From Urophycis tenuis (Eukaryota > Chordata > Actinopteri > Gadiformes > Phycidae), in the NCBI GenBank assembly GCA_036785325.1, contig JAXIVH010000006.1:297001-361000 (forward strand): a stretch of 64,000 bases of DNA, written 5' to 3'. Positions 21,177-31,796 of this stretch are shown one piece after another. Position 1 is the first letter of the stretch. Every line of letters starts with the position of its first letter. Both the position numbers and the translations under genes were made by a program. The notes beneath the pieces are model-generated. The model ran no database searches, had not been told where the DNA came from, and saw only the letters and a program-made list of their open reading frames with translations.

Positions 21177-24100
21177 AGCAAATCTCTCTCGCGAGATGGC
21201 GCCGAGGATGGCTGCCTTGTCTCGAGCTCCTCACAAACATCTAATTTTGTCGTTTTGTTGTACTTTTTTTTTGTTTATCTTTAATTTTTTTGCAACATGC
21301 GAACCGCCCAAGCGAGCCCTATCATTCAATATGATAGAGAACAACTTTTATTCATCAGGTCGCTGGTAAACAGCAACAAACCTCCACGACCAGCAAACAA
21401 CAACAATGGCGAGACTCCATGGTTACCTGTTGGCGCTTTACCTGCGGGGCGCAGGAGACAAAGACGGCGAGGATCCCGGGCCGGGGTCCTAGTCAGGCTG
21501 AGGAAACGCGAAAACCGGCCACCTCTACCGAGCTTACTTCTGGCAAATGTCCAATCCCTGGATAATAAGCTGGATGAACTCCGAAGTAGGATGGCATTCC
21601 AACGGGACATTAAGAACTGTAACGTTATGGTTTTCACGGAGACTTGGCTTGACCCTTCGATCCAGGACGCCGCCATTGTCCCACACGGATTCTCCATTCA
21701 TCGCCAGGACCGGACAATAAACTCAGGGAAGAGTAAGGGAGGGGGTGTCTGCTTTATGATCAACAACAACTGGTGCTCAGATGTGGAGATAATTTCTTCG
21801 AACTGTTCTCCCAGCTTAGAACACATCATGATCAGATGCCGTCCTTTTTACCTGCCGAGGGAGTTTACATCTGTTGTTTTAACAGCAGTGTATGTGCCGC
21901 CGCACGCTGACAACAACACAGCGCTGGAGGAGCTGTACGGAGTTATCGACAGGACAGAGACTTCAAGGCCGGAGGCTGCATTTATTGTGGCCGGGGATTT
22001 TAACAGCGCCAACGTGAAGAAAGTCCTGCCGAAATACTATCAGCACGTCAGCTGCCCCACGCGCGGTGGAAATATACTGGACCATGTTTACTCTCCCTTT
22101 CGCAACGGATACAAAGCCCTCCCCCGCCCCCCCTTTGGCAAGTCGGACCACGTATCTCTTCTCCTGCTCCCCGTTTACCGGCAGAGACTGAAAAGAGACC
22201 GACCTGTGACACGATCTGTGACAGTCCAGTGTTGGACCGAGCAGTCAGACTCTGCTCTCCAACACTGCTTCAGCACTACGGAGTGGTGTGTGTTCGAGGA
22301 TGAGGACATAAACACACACACAGACGCGGTCATTTGCTACATCAGTAAATGCATCTATGACGTTGTACCGCGGATTACTGTACGAACATTCCCAAATCAA
22401 AAGCCCTGGATAAATAGCGAGGTCCGAGCTAAACTTAAAGCTCGGGCTGTCGCGCACAGCGCCGGTGATTTGGACGAATACAGGAATTCCAGGTATGCGC
22501 TCCGGAGAGCTATTAGCAGTGCCAAAAGACATTATAAGAATAAAGTGGAGTCTGACTACAAGGGCTCCAATGCTAGAAACATGTGGTCTGGACTAAAAAC
22601 TATAACAGACTACAAAAGATCAGTAGGTGGTGCTGAGGGGGTGTGTGCATCTCTCCCAGATGAACTGGACACGTTTTATGCACGCTTTGAGAGACCCCCG
22701 GCTGTGGAGGTACAGAAGGCTCAGGATCCTTGCCCCTGCCCCCTGGTTTTAACCAGTGCAGATGTGTGCAGATCCCTAAAAAGGATCAACACACATAGGG
22801 CTCCTGGGCCTGACTGCATCCCTGGTCGTGCTCTCAAGGTGTGTGCAGTTCAGCTGGCAGAGGTGTTCACAGTCATCTTCAATAAATCACTGCTCCAGTC
22901 TGTAGTCCCCACATGTTTCAGGGAGTCAACCATCATTCCTGTCCCTAAAAAGACTAAAACCATCTGCCTTAATGACTACCGCCCAGTTGCACTCACCCCC
23001 ATCATCATGAAGTGCTTTGAGCGGTTAGTCAAACAAACCTCCTCCCTCCCCGACTCTCTGGACCCCCTGCAGTTTGCTTACAGGAAGAACAGGTCCACAG
23101 CCGATGCCATCACCCTCACCCTCCACACTGCCCTCTCCCACCTGGACCAGAGGAACACGTATGTGAGAATGCTGTTCATTGACTACAGTTCAGCATTCAA
23201 CACCATTGTGCCTTCCAAGCTCGTCATCAAGCTCAGGGACCTCGGGCTCAACAGCGCCCTCTGTGACTGGATCCTGAACTTCCTGACGGGCAGACGCCAG
23301 GCAGTGCGGATGGGTAACATCACATCCTCCAGCCAGACCCTCAACACCGGAGCCCCCCAGGGTTGCGTGCTCAGCCCTCTCCTCTACTCCCTGTTCATGC
23401 ACGACTGCGTGGCCACACACAGCTCCAACTCCATCATTAAGTTTGCTGATGAGACGACCGTCATCGGCCTGATCACCGACGGCAACGAGACGGCGTACAG
23501 AGAGGAGGTCAGAGCCCTGACATCTTGGTGCCAGGACAACAACCTCCTTCTCAACATCAGCAAAACCAAGGAACTGATTGTGGATTACAGGAAGAAACAG
23601 AGAGGTGGACACGCCCCCATCACCATCGACGGGACTCCTGTGGAGAGAGTCAGCAGCTTCAGGTTCCTCGGGGTTCACATCACTGAGGACCTGACATGGA
23701 CTCATCACACCAACATCATCACCAAGACAGCCCGTCAGAGGCTCTTCTTCCTCCGCAGGCTGCGGAGGTTCAACATGGACTCCAGGATACTCTGTAACTT
23801 CTACAGGTGCACCATCGAGAGTATCCTGACCGGCTGCATCACGGCCTGGTATGGCTGCTGCACCGCCCTCAACCGTAAGTCTCTACAGAGGGTGGTGAAA
23901 ACTGCTCAGCTCATCACCATGACGGAGCTGCCATCCATGGAAGACCTCTACACCCAGCGGTGTAGGAAGAAGGCCTACAGGATTATAAAAGACCCCCATC
24001 ACCCCAGCAACAAACTGTTCTGTCTGCTGCCGTCTGGCAGACGGTACCGCAGCATCCGGACCAGGACCACCAGACTCAGGGACAGTTTCATCCCACAGGC

Positions 24101-24517
24101 TATAAGACTGTTGAACTCCTGAGCTCTGTGAAGGTCACTACATCTGTTTATAGGAAAATATTTATTTTCATATTTATTTGATTACATTATTTAATTCATA
24201 TCGGTTCATACCTCCCCATAACTGCTGCTAATTCAACTGCACATGTAAATATAACACTTTTACTTTTACTTTTACTTTTACACTTCTGCACCTTACAATG
24301 TTTAATGTTTTAATGTTTATATTATTATCATGTTATATATTTTTTTTTATTTTTATCGCACTAGTTTTTCTCTTCTTCTGTTACAGTATTCTTAGACACT
24401 TATTGAGTTGTTTTGGGGTGCCTGGGACTTAAGATTTTCATTGCCAACATGTACGCTGTATCTGTTGAGCAAATGACAATAAAAACCTTTGAACCTTTTA
24501 ACCTTTTTGAACCTTTG
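21177..24517 (+). mobile_element. Rex1-like LINE (LINE-C) inserted in Gypsy RT
   Basis: This is an apparently full-length Rex1-like LINE: 5' leader (AGCAAATCTCTCTCGCGAGATGG...), one intact ORF at 21297-24122, and an A/T-rich 3' UTR. The tail is AATAAAAACCTTTGAACC with repeated CCTTT(TT)GAA units. The Gypsy frame stops at YLV on its left and resumes with MPYDLANAP on its right. I see no long target duplication. Confidence 0.9.
21297..24122 (+). CDS. LINE-C endonuclease-reverse transcriptase, intact 941-aa ORF
   Basis: The 941-codon ORF is uninterrupted, which is rare among the copies here. Residues 1-75 are a basic leader. The endonuclease follows with LLANVQSLDNKLDELR, FTETWL, VAGDFN and KSDH, all catalytic residues present. 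The reverse transcriptase has RAPGPDCIPGR, YRPVALTPIIMKCFERLV, FIDYSSAFNTI and GAPQGCVLSPLLYSLF. Its active site reads FADE, not FADD: codon 719 (23451-23453) is GAG, so the second metal-binding Asp is Glu. The C-terminal LLPSGRRYRSIRTRTTRLRDSF is as in other Rex1 copies. The protein would nick target DNA and copy LINE RNA; the Glu substitution probably lowers or abolishes polymerisation. The ORF is long and the start follows the 5' leader closely. Confidence 0.9.
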   Translation: MRTAQASPIIQYDREQLLFIRSLVNSNKPPRPANNNNGETPWLPVGALPAGRRRQRRRGSRAGVLVRLRKRENRPPLPSLLLANVQSLDNKLDELRSRMAFQRDIKNCNVMVFTETWLDPSIQDAAIVPHGFSIHRQDRTINSGKSKGGGVCFMINNNWCSDVEIISSNCSPSLEHIMIRCRPFYLPREFTSVVLTAVYVPPHADNNTALEELYGVIDRTETSRPEAAFIVAGDFNSANVKKVLPKYYQHVSCPTRGGNILDHVYSPFRNGYKALPRPPFGKSDHVSLLLLPVYRQRLKRDRPVTRSVTVQCWTEQSDSALQHCFSTTEWCVFEDEDINTHTDAVICYISKCIYDVVPRITVRTFPNQKPWINSEVRAKLKARAVAHSAGDLDEYRNSRYALRRAISSAKRHYKNKVESDYKGSNARNMWSGLKTITDYKRSVGGAEGVCASLPDELDTFYARFERPPAVEVQKAQDPCPCPLVLTSADVCRSLKRINTHRAPGPDCIPGRALKVCAVQLAEVFTVIFNKSLLQSVVPTCFRESTIIPVPKKTKTICLNDYRPVALTPIIMKCFERLVKQTSSLPDSLDPLQFAYRKNRSTADAITLTLHTALSHLDQRNTYVRMLFIDYSSAFNTIVPSKLVIKLRDLGLNSALCDWILNFLTGRRQAVRMGNITSSSQTLNTGAPQGCVLSPLLYSLFMHDCVATHSSNSIIKFADETTVIGLITDGNETAYREEVRALTSWCQDNNLLLNISKTKELIVDYRKKQRGGHAPITIDGTPVERVSSFRFLGVHITEDLTWTHHTNIITKTARQRLFFLRRLRRFNMDSRILCNFYRCTIESILTGCITAWYGCCTALNRKSLQRVVKTAQLITMTELPSMEDLYTQRCRKKAYRIIKDPHHPSNKLFCLLPSGRRYRSIRTRTTRLRDSFIPQAIRLLNS

Positions 24518-25459
24518 ATGCCCTATGACCTGGCGAATGCCCCGTCTGTATTCCAGGCGTTCATAAATGACGTGCTCCGTGACATGCTGGGTCAATATGT
24601 CATCGCATATATTGATGACATATTAATCTACTCTCCATCTAGGGCCCAGCATGTCCGGCACGTTCGCCGGGTCCTGGGGCGTCTACTTGGGTACTCGTTG
24701 TACGTGAAGTTGGAGAAGTGCCAATTCCACCAGACCACCGTCTCCTTCCTGGGGTACGTGATCGGGCCAGAGGGGGTGCGAATGGAGACATCGAAGGTCG
24801 ACGCCGTTACCAGCTGGCCGTTCCCACGGACCGTCAAGGAACTCCAACGATTCCTCGGGTTCGCCAACTTCTACCGCCGGTTCATAAGAGGCTTCAGTAG
24901 CAGCGCCGCCCCTCTCACCTCTCTCCTCAAGGGCAAGCCTAAGAGGCTTGCTCTGACCCCGGAGGCGGCGTTTGGGAAGCTGAAGAGGACCTTCACCACC
25001 GCACCAGTACTTCGGCTTCCCGACCCCGCCTGTCCATTTGTGGTAGAGGTGGACGCCTCCGAGGTCGGGGTGGGGGCGGTGCTGTCTCAGCGCTCGGGGG
25101 AGCCAGAGAAACTAAGACCGTGTGCTTTTTTTTCCCGCAAGCTCAGCGCCCCCGAGCGGAACTACGACGTGGGAGATCGGGAGCTATTGGCGGTGAAGTA
25201 GGCACTCGAGGAATGGAGGCACTGGCTCGAGGGGGCTCTCCATCCGTTCCTGGTCCTGACCGTTCACCGCAACCTGGAGTACCTCCGCTCAGCGAAACGG
25301 CTTAATCCGCGTCAAGCCAAGTGGGCCCTCTTCTTCGCGCGGTTCCAGTTTACCATCTCCTATCGCCCAGGCAGCAAGAACACCAAAGCCGACGCCCTGT
25401 CACGGAGGTACGACTCCGACTCGGTCCAGGAGGGGCCGACTACCATCCTCCCCGAAGTC
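24518..25459 (+). pseudogene. Gypsy RT C-half and RNase H, one nonsense codon
   Basis: The frame resumes at ATG 24518 with MPYDLANAPSVFQAFINDVL. It holds the catalytic YIDD in VIAYIDDILIYSP, then LEKCQFHQTTVSFLGYVI and FANFYRRFIRGFS. RNase H follows with VVEVDASEVGVGAVLSQ and CAFFSRKLSAPERNYDVGDR. A TAG at 25199-25201 replaces a residue in AVK-ALEEWRHWLEG. The same frame then stays open through ISYRPGSKNTKADALSR, so this is a single point nonsense mutation. Confidence 0.85.
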
Positions 25460-26888
25460 GTGTTCGCGTGCCCCATACAATGGGACCTGGATGAGGACCT
25501 CACGCGAGCACGGCGTCAGGAGCCCGGCCCTCCTGGTTGCCCCCCGGGTCGGGAGTACGTGCCCCTGGCGCTCCGTGACAGGGTAATCGCCTGGGCGCAT
25601 ACATCGACCGCCACGGGACACCCTGGAGCCGCGCGGACCGGTCACCTCCTTGCACAGAGGTTCTGGTGGCCCCACCTGGCCGCTGACGTGGAGGCGGCCG
25701 TTCGGTCCTGCTCCCTCTACGCCACCACCAAGACGCCACGGCAACTCCCGGCAGGGAGGTTACTTCCCCTGCCGATCCCTCAGAGGCCGTGGACCCACAT
25801 AGCCGTGGACTCCGTTACGGACCTGCCGGTCTCTGAGGGACAAACGGTAATCTTGGTGGTGGTCGACAGATTCTCTAAAAAATGTCGATTCCTCCCCTTC
25901 CCACGCCTCCCCACTGCACTCCAGGTTGCGGAGGCCATGTTCCAGCATGTGTTCCGGACTTATGGCCTTCCGGAGGACGTCGTCTCGGACCGGGGACCCC
26001 AATTCATCTCCCGGGTGTGGAAGGCGTCTGGATACCACCCGGAGGCGAATGGGCAGGCGGAGAGGACCATCCAGGAGTTGTGGAGGTTCCTCCGGACTCA
26101 CTGCCACGACCACCAGCACGACTGGGCCCGGTTTTTGCCCTGGGCGGAGTACGCCCAGAACTCCCTGAGGAGTGCATCGACGGGCATCACTCCTTTCCAG
26201 TGCGTGCTGGGACGGCAACCTCCTCTCTGTCCCTGGAGCCCAGACCAGACCGGTATCCAGGCCGTAGATGACTGGTTCCGTCGAGCCGAGCGCACCTGGC
26301 AGCGCACCCACACCCAGCTGCGTCGGGCCGTGCGGCGCCAGAAGACCCAGGCGGACCGTCATCGCGCTCCGGCTCCGAACTATCGGCCTGGGGACCGCGT
26401 CTGGCTGTCCACCAGGGACCTTCGCCTCCGACTGCCCTGCCGGAAGCTCAGTCCCCGGTTCATCGGGCCCTTCAAGATCCTCCGGAGGGTCAACCCCGTC
26501 TCAGTCACGCTTCAGCTCCCTGCGCACTACCGGATCTCACCCACTTTCCATGTCTCTCTCCTCAGGCCGGTGATCAGAGGCCCACTGGCGGATGCGGTTC
26601 CCCCAGCTGAACCACCACCGGCCCTGGAGATTGAGGGCGCACCGGCATATAGCGTTCGAGCCCTCCTAGACTCCAGGATCCGAGGGGGCCGCTTCCAGTA
26701 CATAGTGGACTGGGAGGGGTACGGCCCAGAGGAGCGCGGCTGGGTGCCACGCCACGACATACTGCACCCCGGACTCATTCAAGAGTTCCACCGTGCGCAC
26801 CCAGAAAGACCAGCACCGCGCCCTCGGGGTCGCCCTCCTGGTGGGTGGCGCCGCGCGTCAGGAGACGCGCCTCAGGGGGGGGGGGTAC
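25460..26888 (+). pseudogene. Gypsy integrase and chromodomain, internally deleted
   Basis: The frame holds the H2C2 zinc region (AWAHTSTATGHPG...), in which the Cys pair reads CSLY so one Cys is lost. The catalytic core has AVDSVTDLP, VSDRGPQF and HPEANGQAE, the D-D-E residues. Between SRVWKA and SGYHPEANG about 14 family-typical residues are missing in frame. Further on are the GDRVWLSTRDLRLRLP and FHVSLLRPV blocks and a C-terminal chromodomain, YIVDWEGYGPEERGWVPRHDI. The chromodomain of such elements targets integration to chromatin. The open frame runs through the polypurine tract into the LTR (to 27004), so the true stop was probably lost by slippage in the G-run. Confidence 0.85.
26873..26888 (+). 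promoter_or_regulatory. Polypurine tract before 3' LTR
   Basis: A G-run (CAGGGGGGGGGGGTAC type) immediately precedes the 3' LTR start TGTCAC, as expected for the plus-strand primer of LTR elements. Confidence 0.75.
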
Positions 26889-27268
26889 TGTCACACCAAC
26901 TCCTCCCCCTCTACCTCGATCGGCGTCGCCTGTCTATTGATCACCGGTCCCGGCACTACAACCCCCAGAATCCCCGGTGGCCATTAGCAGCCACCTGTGT
27001 CTAATTCCCAATGTGTCTCACCTGTGTCTTGTTTGTTTCCCTACTTAACCTCGTGTGTCCGTCTCCCCTTTGTGAGTGGTTGCGTGTGTAATGTATTGAG
27101 TGTATTGTATGTCGTATCTGGACGAACTTTGTCTTTGTGATTTGACAAACGCACAAACCTCGCTGTGTGTGCCTGTGCCGGTTTCGTCCGGCACTTAATT
27201 AAACACTGTTCCACCATTTACGCTGCTTGGCCTCGCGCTTGTCTCCGCTCAACCCCGAAAGTGTCACA
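26889..27268 (+). repeat. 3' LTR of chromodomain Gypsy element
   Basis: This 380-bp LTR begins TGTCACACCAACTCC and ends GTGTCACA. It pairs with the 5' LTR at 18916-19306. Substitutions are scattered and the central part (about 27095-27150) is strongly diverged. Confidence 0.9.
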
Positions 27269-29687
27269 CATACTATCTCCCGAGGGAATTTACCTGTGCT
27301 GTTGCCATTGTTGTTTACATACCGCCGTCAGCTGACGCCGACACAGCATGTGACGTCATCAACTCAGTCACCGCCAAAAAACTTACACAACATCCAAATG
27401 CATTTGTTGCAATCTCTGGGGACTTTAATCATGCCTCTCTCTCTGCATCACTCCCCACTTTTCACCAATTTGTCATGTGCCCTACCAGAGACAATAAAAC
27501 ACTGGATTTACTGTATGCAAACACACTGGATGCATACAGATCCACAGCCCTTCCTCCCCTTGGCAGGTCAGACCATAACCTGGTTCTTCTTAGTCCGCCC
27601 TACACACCCATTGTTCAGCGGCAACCGGTAACCACAAGGACAGTCAGGAGGTGGTCTCAGGAAACCAATGGGCTTCTGCAAGGGTGTTTTGAGGCTACGG
27701 ACTGGGATGTGCTCTGTGAATCACATGGGAACAACATTGACTCCATGACGGACTGTATAACAGACTACATCTCCTTCTGTGTTGATAATGTGGTACCTGC
27801 TAAGAAAGTGAAGTGCTTTGCAAATAATAAATAAACCCTGGATCACCAGTGACTTAAAAGGGCTGCTAAACAAGAAGAAGAAGGCATTTAGGGATGGTGA
27901 CAGAGAGGTGCTGAAGAGCGTACAGAGGGAGTTGAGAGTGAGACTAAGAGAAAACAAGGAGGCATACAGAAGGAAGCTAGAGAGCAAGCTCCAGCTGAAT
28001 AACATAAGAGATGTTTGGCATGGAATGAAAACCATAACCGGTTTCAAGGTGAAAGGAAATCAGGTAGAAGGCAGTCAGGAAAGGGCAAATAAGCTGAACG
28101 TGTTTTTCAATAGGTTCAGCTCGGGGCCTTTGGCTACCTCCCCGGTCTCTGATGGCCACACAGACCCTACATCCTCCCCCCTCACAAAGGCCCTCCCCTC
28201 CCCACAAGTTACTAAGACATCACCTACTGCCCCCCCAACATGCTCGGACCCCGACCGAGACCCACCACTACCCCACACTTCTCTGACCTGTCTGTCGGTC
28301 TCCAGCAGCCAAGTGAGAAGGCAGCTTGAGAAACTAGCCCAGAACAAGGCAGCAGGTCCAGATGGCATCAGGCCCACGGTTCTGAAAGCCTGCACAGGTC
28401 AGCTATGTGGCATTTTACAGCATCTCTTCAACCTCAGCCTCAACCAGGGGAGGGTGCCAGTGCTGTGGAAAACATCCTGTCTTGTTCCAGTCCCCAAGAA
28501 ACCCTCTTCCTCTGCCCTCAATGACTACAGACCTGTTGCCCTAACATCACACATTATGAAGGTACTGGTGAGGCTGGTCTTGGCCCACCTGACACCACAG
28601 GTGACCAGCTATCTGGACCCATTACAGTTTGCATACTGCCCAAGGGTGGGGGTTGAGGACGCCATCATCTACCTACTCCACAGAGCCCACTCTCACCTAG
28701 ACAAGTCTGGAAGCACTGTGAGGATCATGTTTTTTTTATTTTTCAAGTGCGTTTAACACCATACAGCCAGCACTGTTACGTGAGAAGCTGGAGCTGATGC
28801 AGGTAGACACCACCACAATATCATGGATTATGGACTACCTGATTGACAGACCCCAGTTTGTGAGGCTCGGGAGGTCAGATTCTGACCAGGCAGTCAGTGG
28901 CACAGGAGCACCGCAGGGGACTGTGCTGTCCCCTTTTCTCTTCACACTATACACCTCAGACTTACAGTATAACTCTGAGGCTTGTCATCTACAAAAGTTC
29001 TCAGACGATACTGCAGTAGTGGGGTGTATCAGTGGTGGAGATGAGACAGAATACAGGCAGCTGGTGGATAACTTTGTTGCATGGAGTGGGGAGAACCACC
29101 TTGTTTTAAATGTAACTAAGACCAAGGAAATGGTGGTGGACTTCAGGAGGGCCAGGCCTGAGCTAAGCACCATCTCTATCCTTGGGGATGAAGTGCAGGT
29201 GGTAGAGAGCTACAAGTACTTGGGTGTGCACATGAACAATAAGCTGGACTGGAAGCAACACACTGAGGCTGTTTACAAGAAGGGTCAGAGCAGAATCTAC
29301 TTCTTGAGGAAGCTTAGGTCTTTTAATGTGTGTAGTAAAATGTTATGTATGTTTTATCAGTCTGTTGTGGCAAGTGCCATTTTCTTTGCAGTCATCAGTT
29401 GGGGCAGCGGCGTAAGGGTTTGTGACTCTAAAAAGCTTAACAAGCTGATTAGGAGGGCTGGCTCTGTGCTGGGGACTGCTGTAGAGCCCCTGGAGGTGGT
29501 GATGAAGAGAAGGATGGTACAGAAATTGTGGAGTATTATGGACAATGACACGCATCCCTTGCACAATCTTGTGTGTAAACAAAAGAGTGTTTTTAGTCGG
29601 AGGCTACGGCAGCTAAGCTGCAAAAAGGACAGATTCAAGAATACTTTTTTACCTACTGCAATTGCACTTTATAATGACCCCTTTTAG
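27269..29687 (+). pseudogene. LINE-D endonuclease-RT coding, three frames
   Basis: The first piece holds YYLPREFTCAV, ISGDFNHASL and GRSDHNL, the C-terminal half of the endonuclease with Asp-Asn and Asp-His intact. A 4-bp insertion at ANNK (27830) introduces a stop. The second piece carries KPWITSDLKGLLNKKKKA, QNKAAGPDGIRPTVL and DYRPVALTSHIMKVLVRLV. Slippage in a T-run near 28730-28745 breaks it before the DFSSAFNT-type motif. The third piece has GAPQGTVLSPFLFTLYTSDL, intact KFSDDTAVVGCI, YKYLGVHMNNKLDW and DNDTHPLHNLV. Catalytic residues survive, but the 5' truncation and two frame breaks inactivate the copy. Confidence 0.8.
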
Positions 29688-30024
29688 TAAGGACAGAAGT
29701 ATATTTATTTAGCTTTTAATTTAATTTAGCTTAAGCTGCTTAGTGTATGTATATATCAACTGCATTTTTGCACATGCATGTTTGCACACCTGTTTATCTA
29801 CACACCTGTATTTGCAAACTTGTTGTACTGTAATAGCTACTAATGCACGTGGACCATCCATTCCACTTTCCTATCCTAGGCTATGTATTGTGGGCTCATG
29901 TTTTGTATAGGTGGAATATGTATGTATACATGTGTTGTGTTGTGTGTATATTGGCTGCTGGAACACCTACATTTCTCTGCTGGGATGAATAAAGTATATC
30001 TTATCTTATCTTATCTTATCTTAT
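27269..30024 (+). mobile_element. Rex1-like LINE (LINE-D), 5' truncated
   Basis: The element starts inside the endonuclease domain directly after the Gypsy 3' LTR and runs to a 3' end with GGATGAATAAAGTATATC and (TTATC)n at 29985-30024. Coding is in three pieces, 27269-27834, 27818-28756 and 28757-29687. It belongs to the FSDD subgroup, like the copies at 36-41 kb and unlike LINE-B and LINE-C. Confidence 0.85.
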
Positions 30025-30213
30025 GGAAATGCAGAATTTCCCACAATTGCCATCAAAGAATATGACAAACATGGAACTGTTGACCTTCCTGCATGAGAAG
30101 AAGCTGACAGAAATTTACCCCAACATGTGGGTTGCTCTGAGAATCTCTGCCACTCTTCCTGTTACAGTGGCTGCTGCTGAAAGAAGCTTTTCCAAGCTCA
30201 AACTCATTTTTTA
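30025..30213 (+). pseudogene. hAT transposase dimerisation-domain fragment
   Basis: The frame reads LLTFLHEKKLTEIYPNMWVA, then LRISATLPVTVAAAERSFSKLKLI. This is the C-terminal dimerisation signature of ZMYM-type hAT transposases (LP.T.A..ERSFS.L). It begins right after the LINE-D tail and stops at about 30211. It is a different hAT family from the BED-type one at 7.6-13 kb. Confidence 0.8.
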
Positions 30214-30675
30214 AAAAGGGGCATTTAGCAGACGCTCTTGTCCAAAGCGACTTACAATCAGTACATTCGTGGGGTTCCAAATGTGTGGGGTTGACTGTGT
30301 TTTGGTGTTTTGCGTTTCGTCTTTGTGTGTGGGCGCCTTAAAGGAGGGCAGGGAGTGAGGACATCCATACTGCATTTATCTATTGTACCCATTGTTATGC
30401 TGCTCACCTGTTGTATTGCACTACTGCACAATTGCACTACTGTACACTGTTACTTATTATTTCCATACTACCTCTAAAATTACTACCTCTGCTTGCATCT
30501 GTTTATTGTTTACTGTTGTTACTTACTGTTTACTACTGTCACTTTAAAACTGTCCACCAATATTGCACTACTCATGTACAATACTGCACGTTAATCACTC
30601 CTTTGCACTTCTGGTTAGAACGCCAACTATATTTTGTTGTCTCTGTACCTACAATAAAGTTGAATCTGATATAAT
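30214..30675 (+). repeat. Interspersed repeat and LINE 3' UTR remnant
   Basis: The start (about 30218-30255) carries CAGACGCTCTTGTCCAAAGC, a motif I recognise from widespread teleost interspersed repeats. The rest resembles a Rex1 3' UTR: short pyrimidine stretches with TTGCACTAC repeats, ending in CAATAAAGTTGAATCTG at about 30650-30668. No coding was seen. Confidence 0.5.
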
Positions 30676-31072
30676 ATAATCTAAAGAAGACAGAAGATTA
30701 GCACAGAAGTCATACAGTCTAAGTTAAACAGCTGGGCTGTATTATAGCATTGCAATCAATGAGGTCATAAATGGATTTTTTAATCACAGAATATCTTACT
30801 GCCTGATGACTAATGTTGAAAGATACCAAGTGTTCATAGGGCAAATCAACTGAGAACCAAGAAGTGAGTGTTCAGGAGTTTGGGAACTGTGGTGAGGATT
30901 AAAAGGGACACGCCACATCTTTTGGTCCAATACACAGCGTATTGTGATTCTTCAGTGTATGTGGGAGGAAGCCACACCTTTTGAAAATATAACCGGAAGC
31001 CTGATACAGATTAGGAGATTAGGAATGTCTGTTTTTTTTTCTGTTCTTTCTGTTCATTTCACTTGTATGCGA
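30676..31072. other. Unassigned spacer
   Basis: I see no gene or repeat structure I can name. Confidence 0.3.
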
Positions 31073-31171
31073 CTGCTTAGACAGAGCAGCAGCATCGATT
31101 TGCAGCTTTCCAGACTGGTACCTCAGACCAAAATCAAATGTTGTCAAATGAGCCAGCCAGCGAAGGCCAGC
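31073..31171 (-). pseudogene. Gypsy RNase H remnant
   Basis: The minus strand encodes LRWLAHLTTFDFGLRYQSGK and then LQIDAAALSKQ. This matches the RNase H end of Ty3/Gypsy pol (W...L..FDF...YRPG...ADALSR). Only about 33 residues remain. It is a different lineage from the chromodomain element. Confidence 0.65.
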
Positions 31172-31189
31172 AATAAAATAAAAAGGGGG

Positions 31190-31796
31190 CGCGAATATAT
31201 ACAAATGATATATACAGTAGTATGAACAGTATGAACAGGTGTGAGTATGGTGCACTATGTACAGTAATGGACAGTAATAAACAGTATGGACATTGTATAA
31301 CAGTGTATATAAACAGTATGAACATTTATATAACAGTTATAAATAGTATGGACAGTGTTCTTATAAAGTGGCTGTGCATGGTGGTGGGGGGTGGTGGTGG
31401 TGGATGGGTGGGGGTCAAAGTCCAAGCTCTTGGGGAGAGGGGTCATGTGTAGGTGTCCGGGGGTGAGTGGGTGGGTGGGGCTGGGAATGGGTGGGGGTCA
31501 ATGTCAATGTCCATCGTTTGTGGGGGCAGAGGGCAGAGAAAGAAGGGGGGTCAGTGCTGAGTGGGAGTTCAGCATCCTGACCGCCTGGTGGATGAAGCTG
31601 TCCTTCAGTCTGCTGGTCCTTGCCTTGAGACTCCTCATCCTCCTCCCAGAGGGCAGGAGGTTGAAGAGGCAGTGGGAGGGGTGGGTGGAGTCACCCGCAA
31701 TGCTGAGTGCTTTGCGGGCCAGGCGTGTACTGTATATGTCCTGGAGGGAGGGGAGGGGAGCACCGATGATCTTCTCAGCTGCTCTCACTATGCGCT
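31190..31796 (-). mobile_element. Rex1-like LINE 3' fragment
   Basis: The minus-strand frame 31504-31788 begins RAAEKIIGAPLPSLQDIY and continues through CLFNLLPSGRRMRSLKARTS. It is almost identical in protein to the C-terminus of LINE-B (2944-6800). The 3' UTR (31190-31500) carries the same GT/CA-rich region. It is 5' truncated at about 31796 and the reading frame is still open, so it is a relatively young copy of that subfamily. Confidence 0.85.

Larger units (their letters stand above)
18916..27268 (+). mobile_element. Chromodomain Ty3/Gypsy element, two LTRs, split by LINE-C
   Basis: This is a nearly complete plus-strand chromovirus-type LTR retrotransposon (sushi-ichi-like in style): 5' LTR, gag-pol, polypurine tract, 3' LTR. 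The gag-pol order is Gag with zinc knuckle, protease, reverse transcriptase, RNase H, integrase, chromodomain. It is interrupted inside the reverse transcriptase by a Rex1-like LINE at 21177-24517. It also has a nonsense codon at 25199-25201 and an integrase deletion. The LTRs differ clearly in their middle part, so it is not a recent insertion. The sequences beside the two LTRs share no duplicated target site. Confidence 0.9.
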
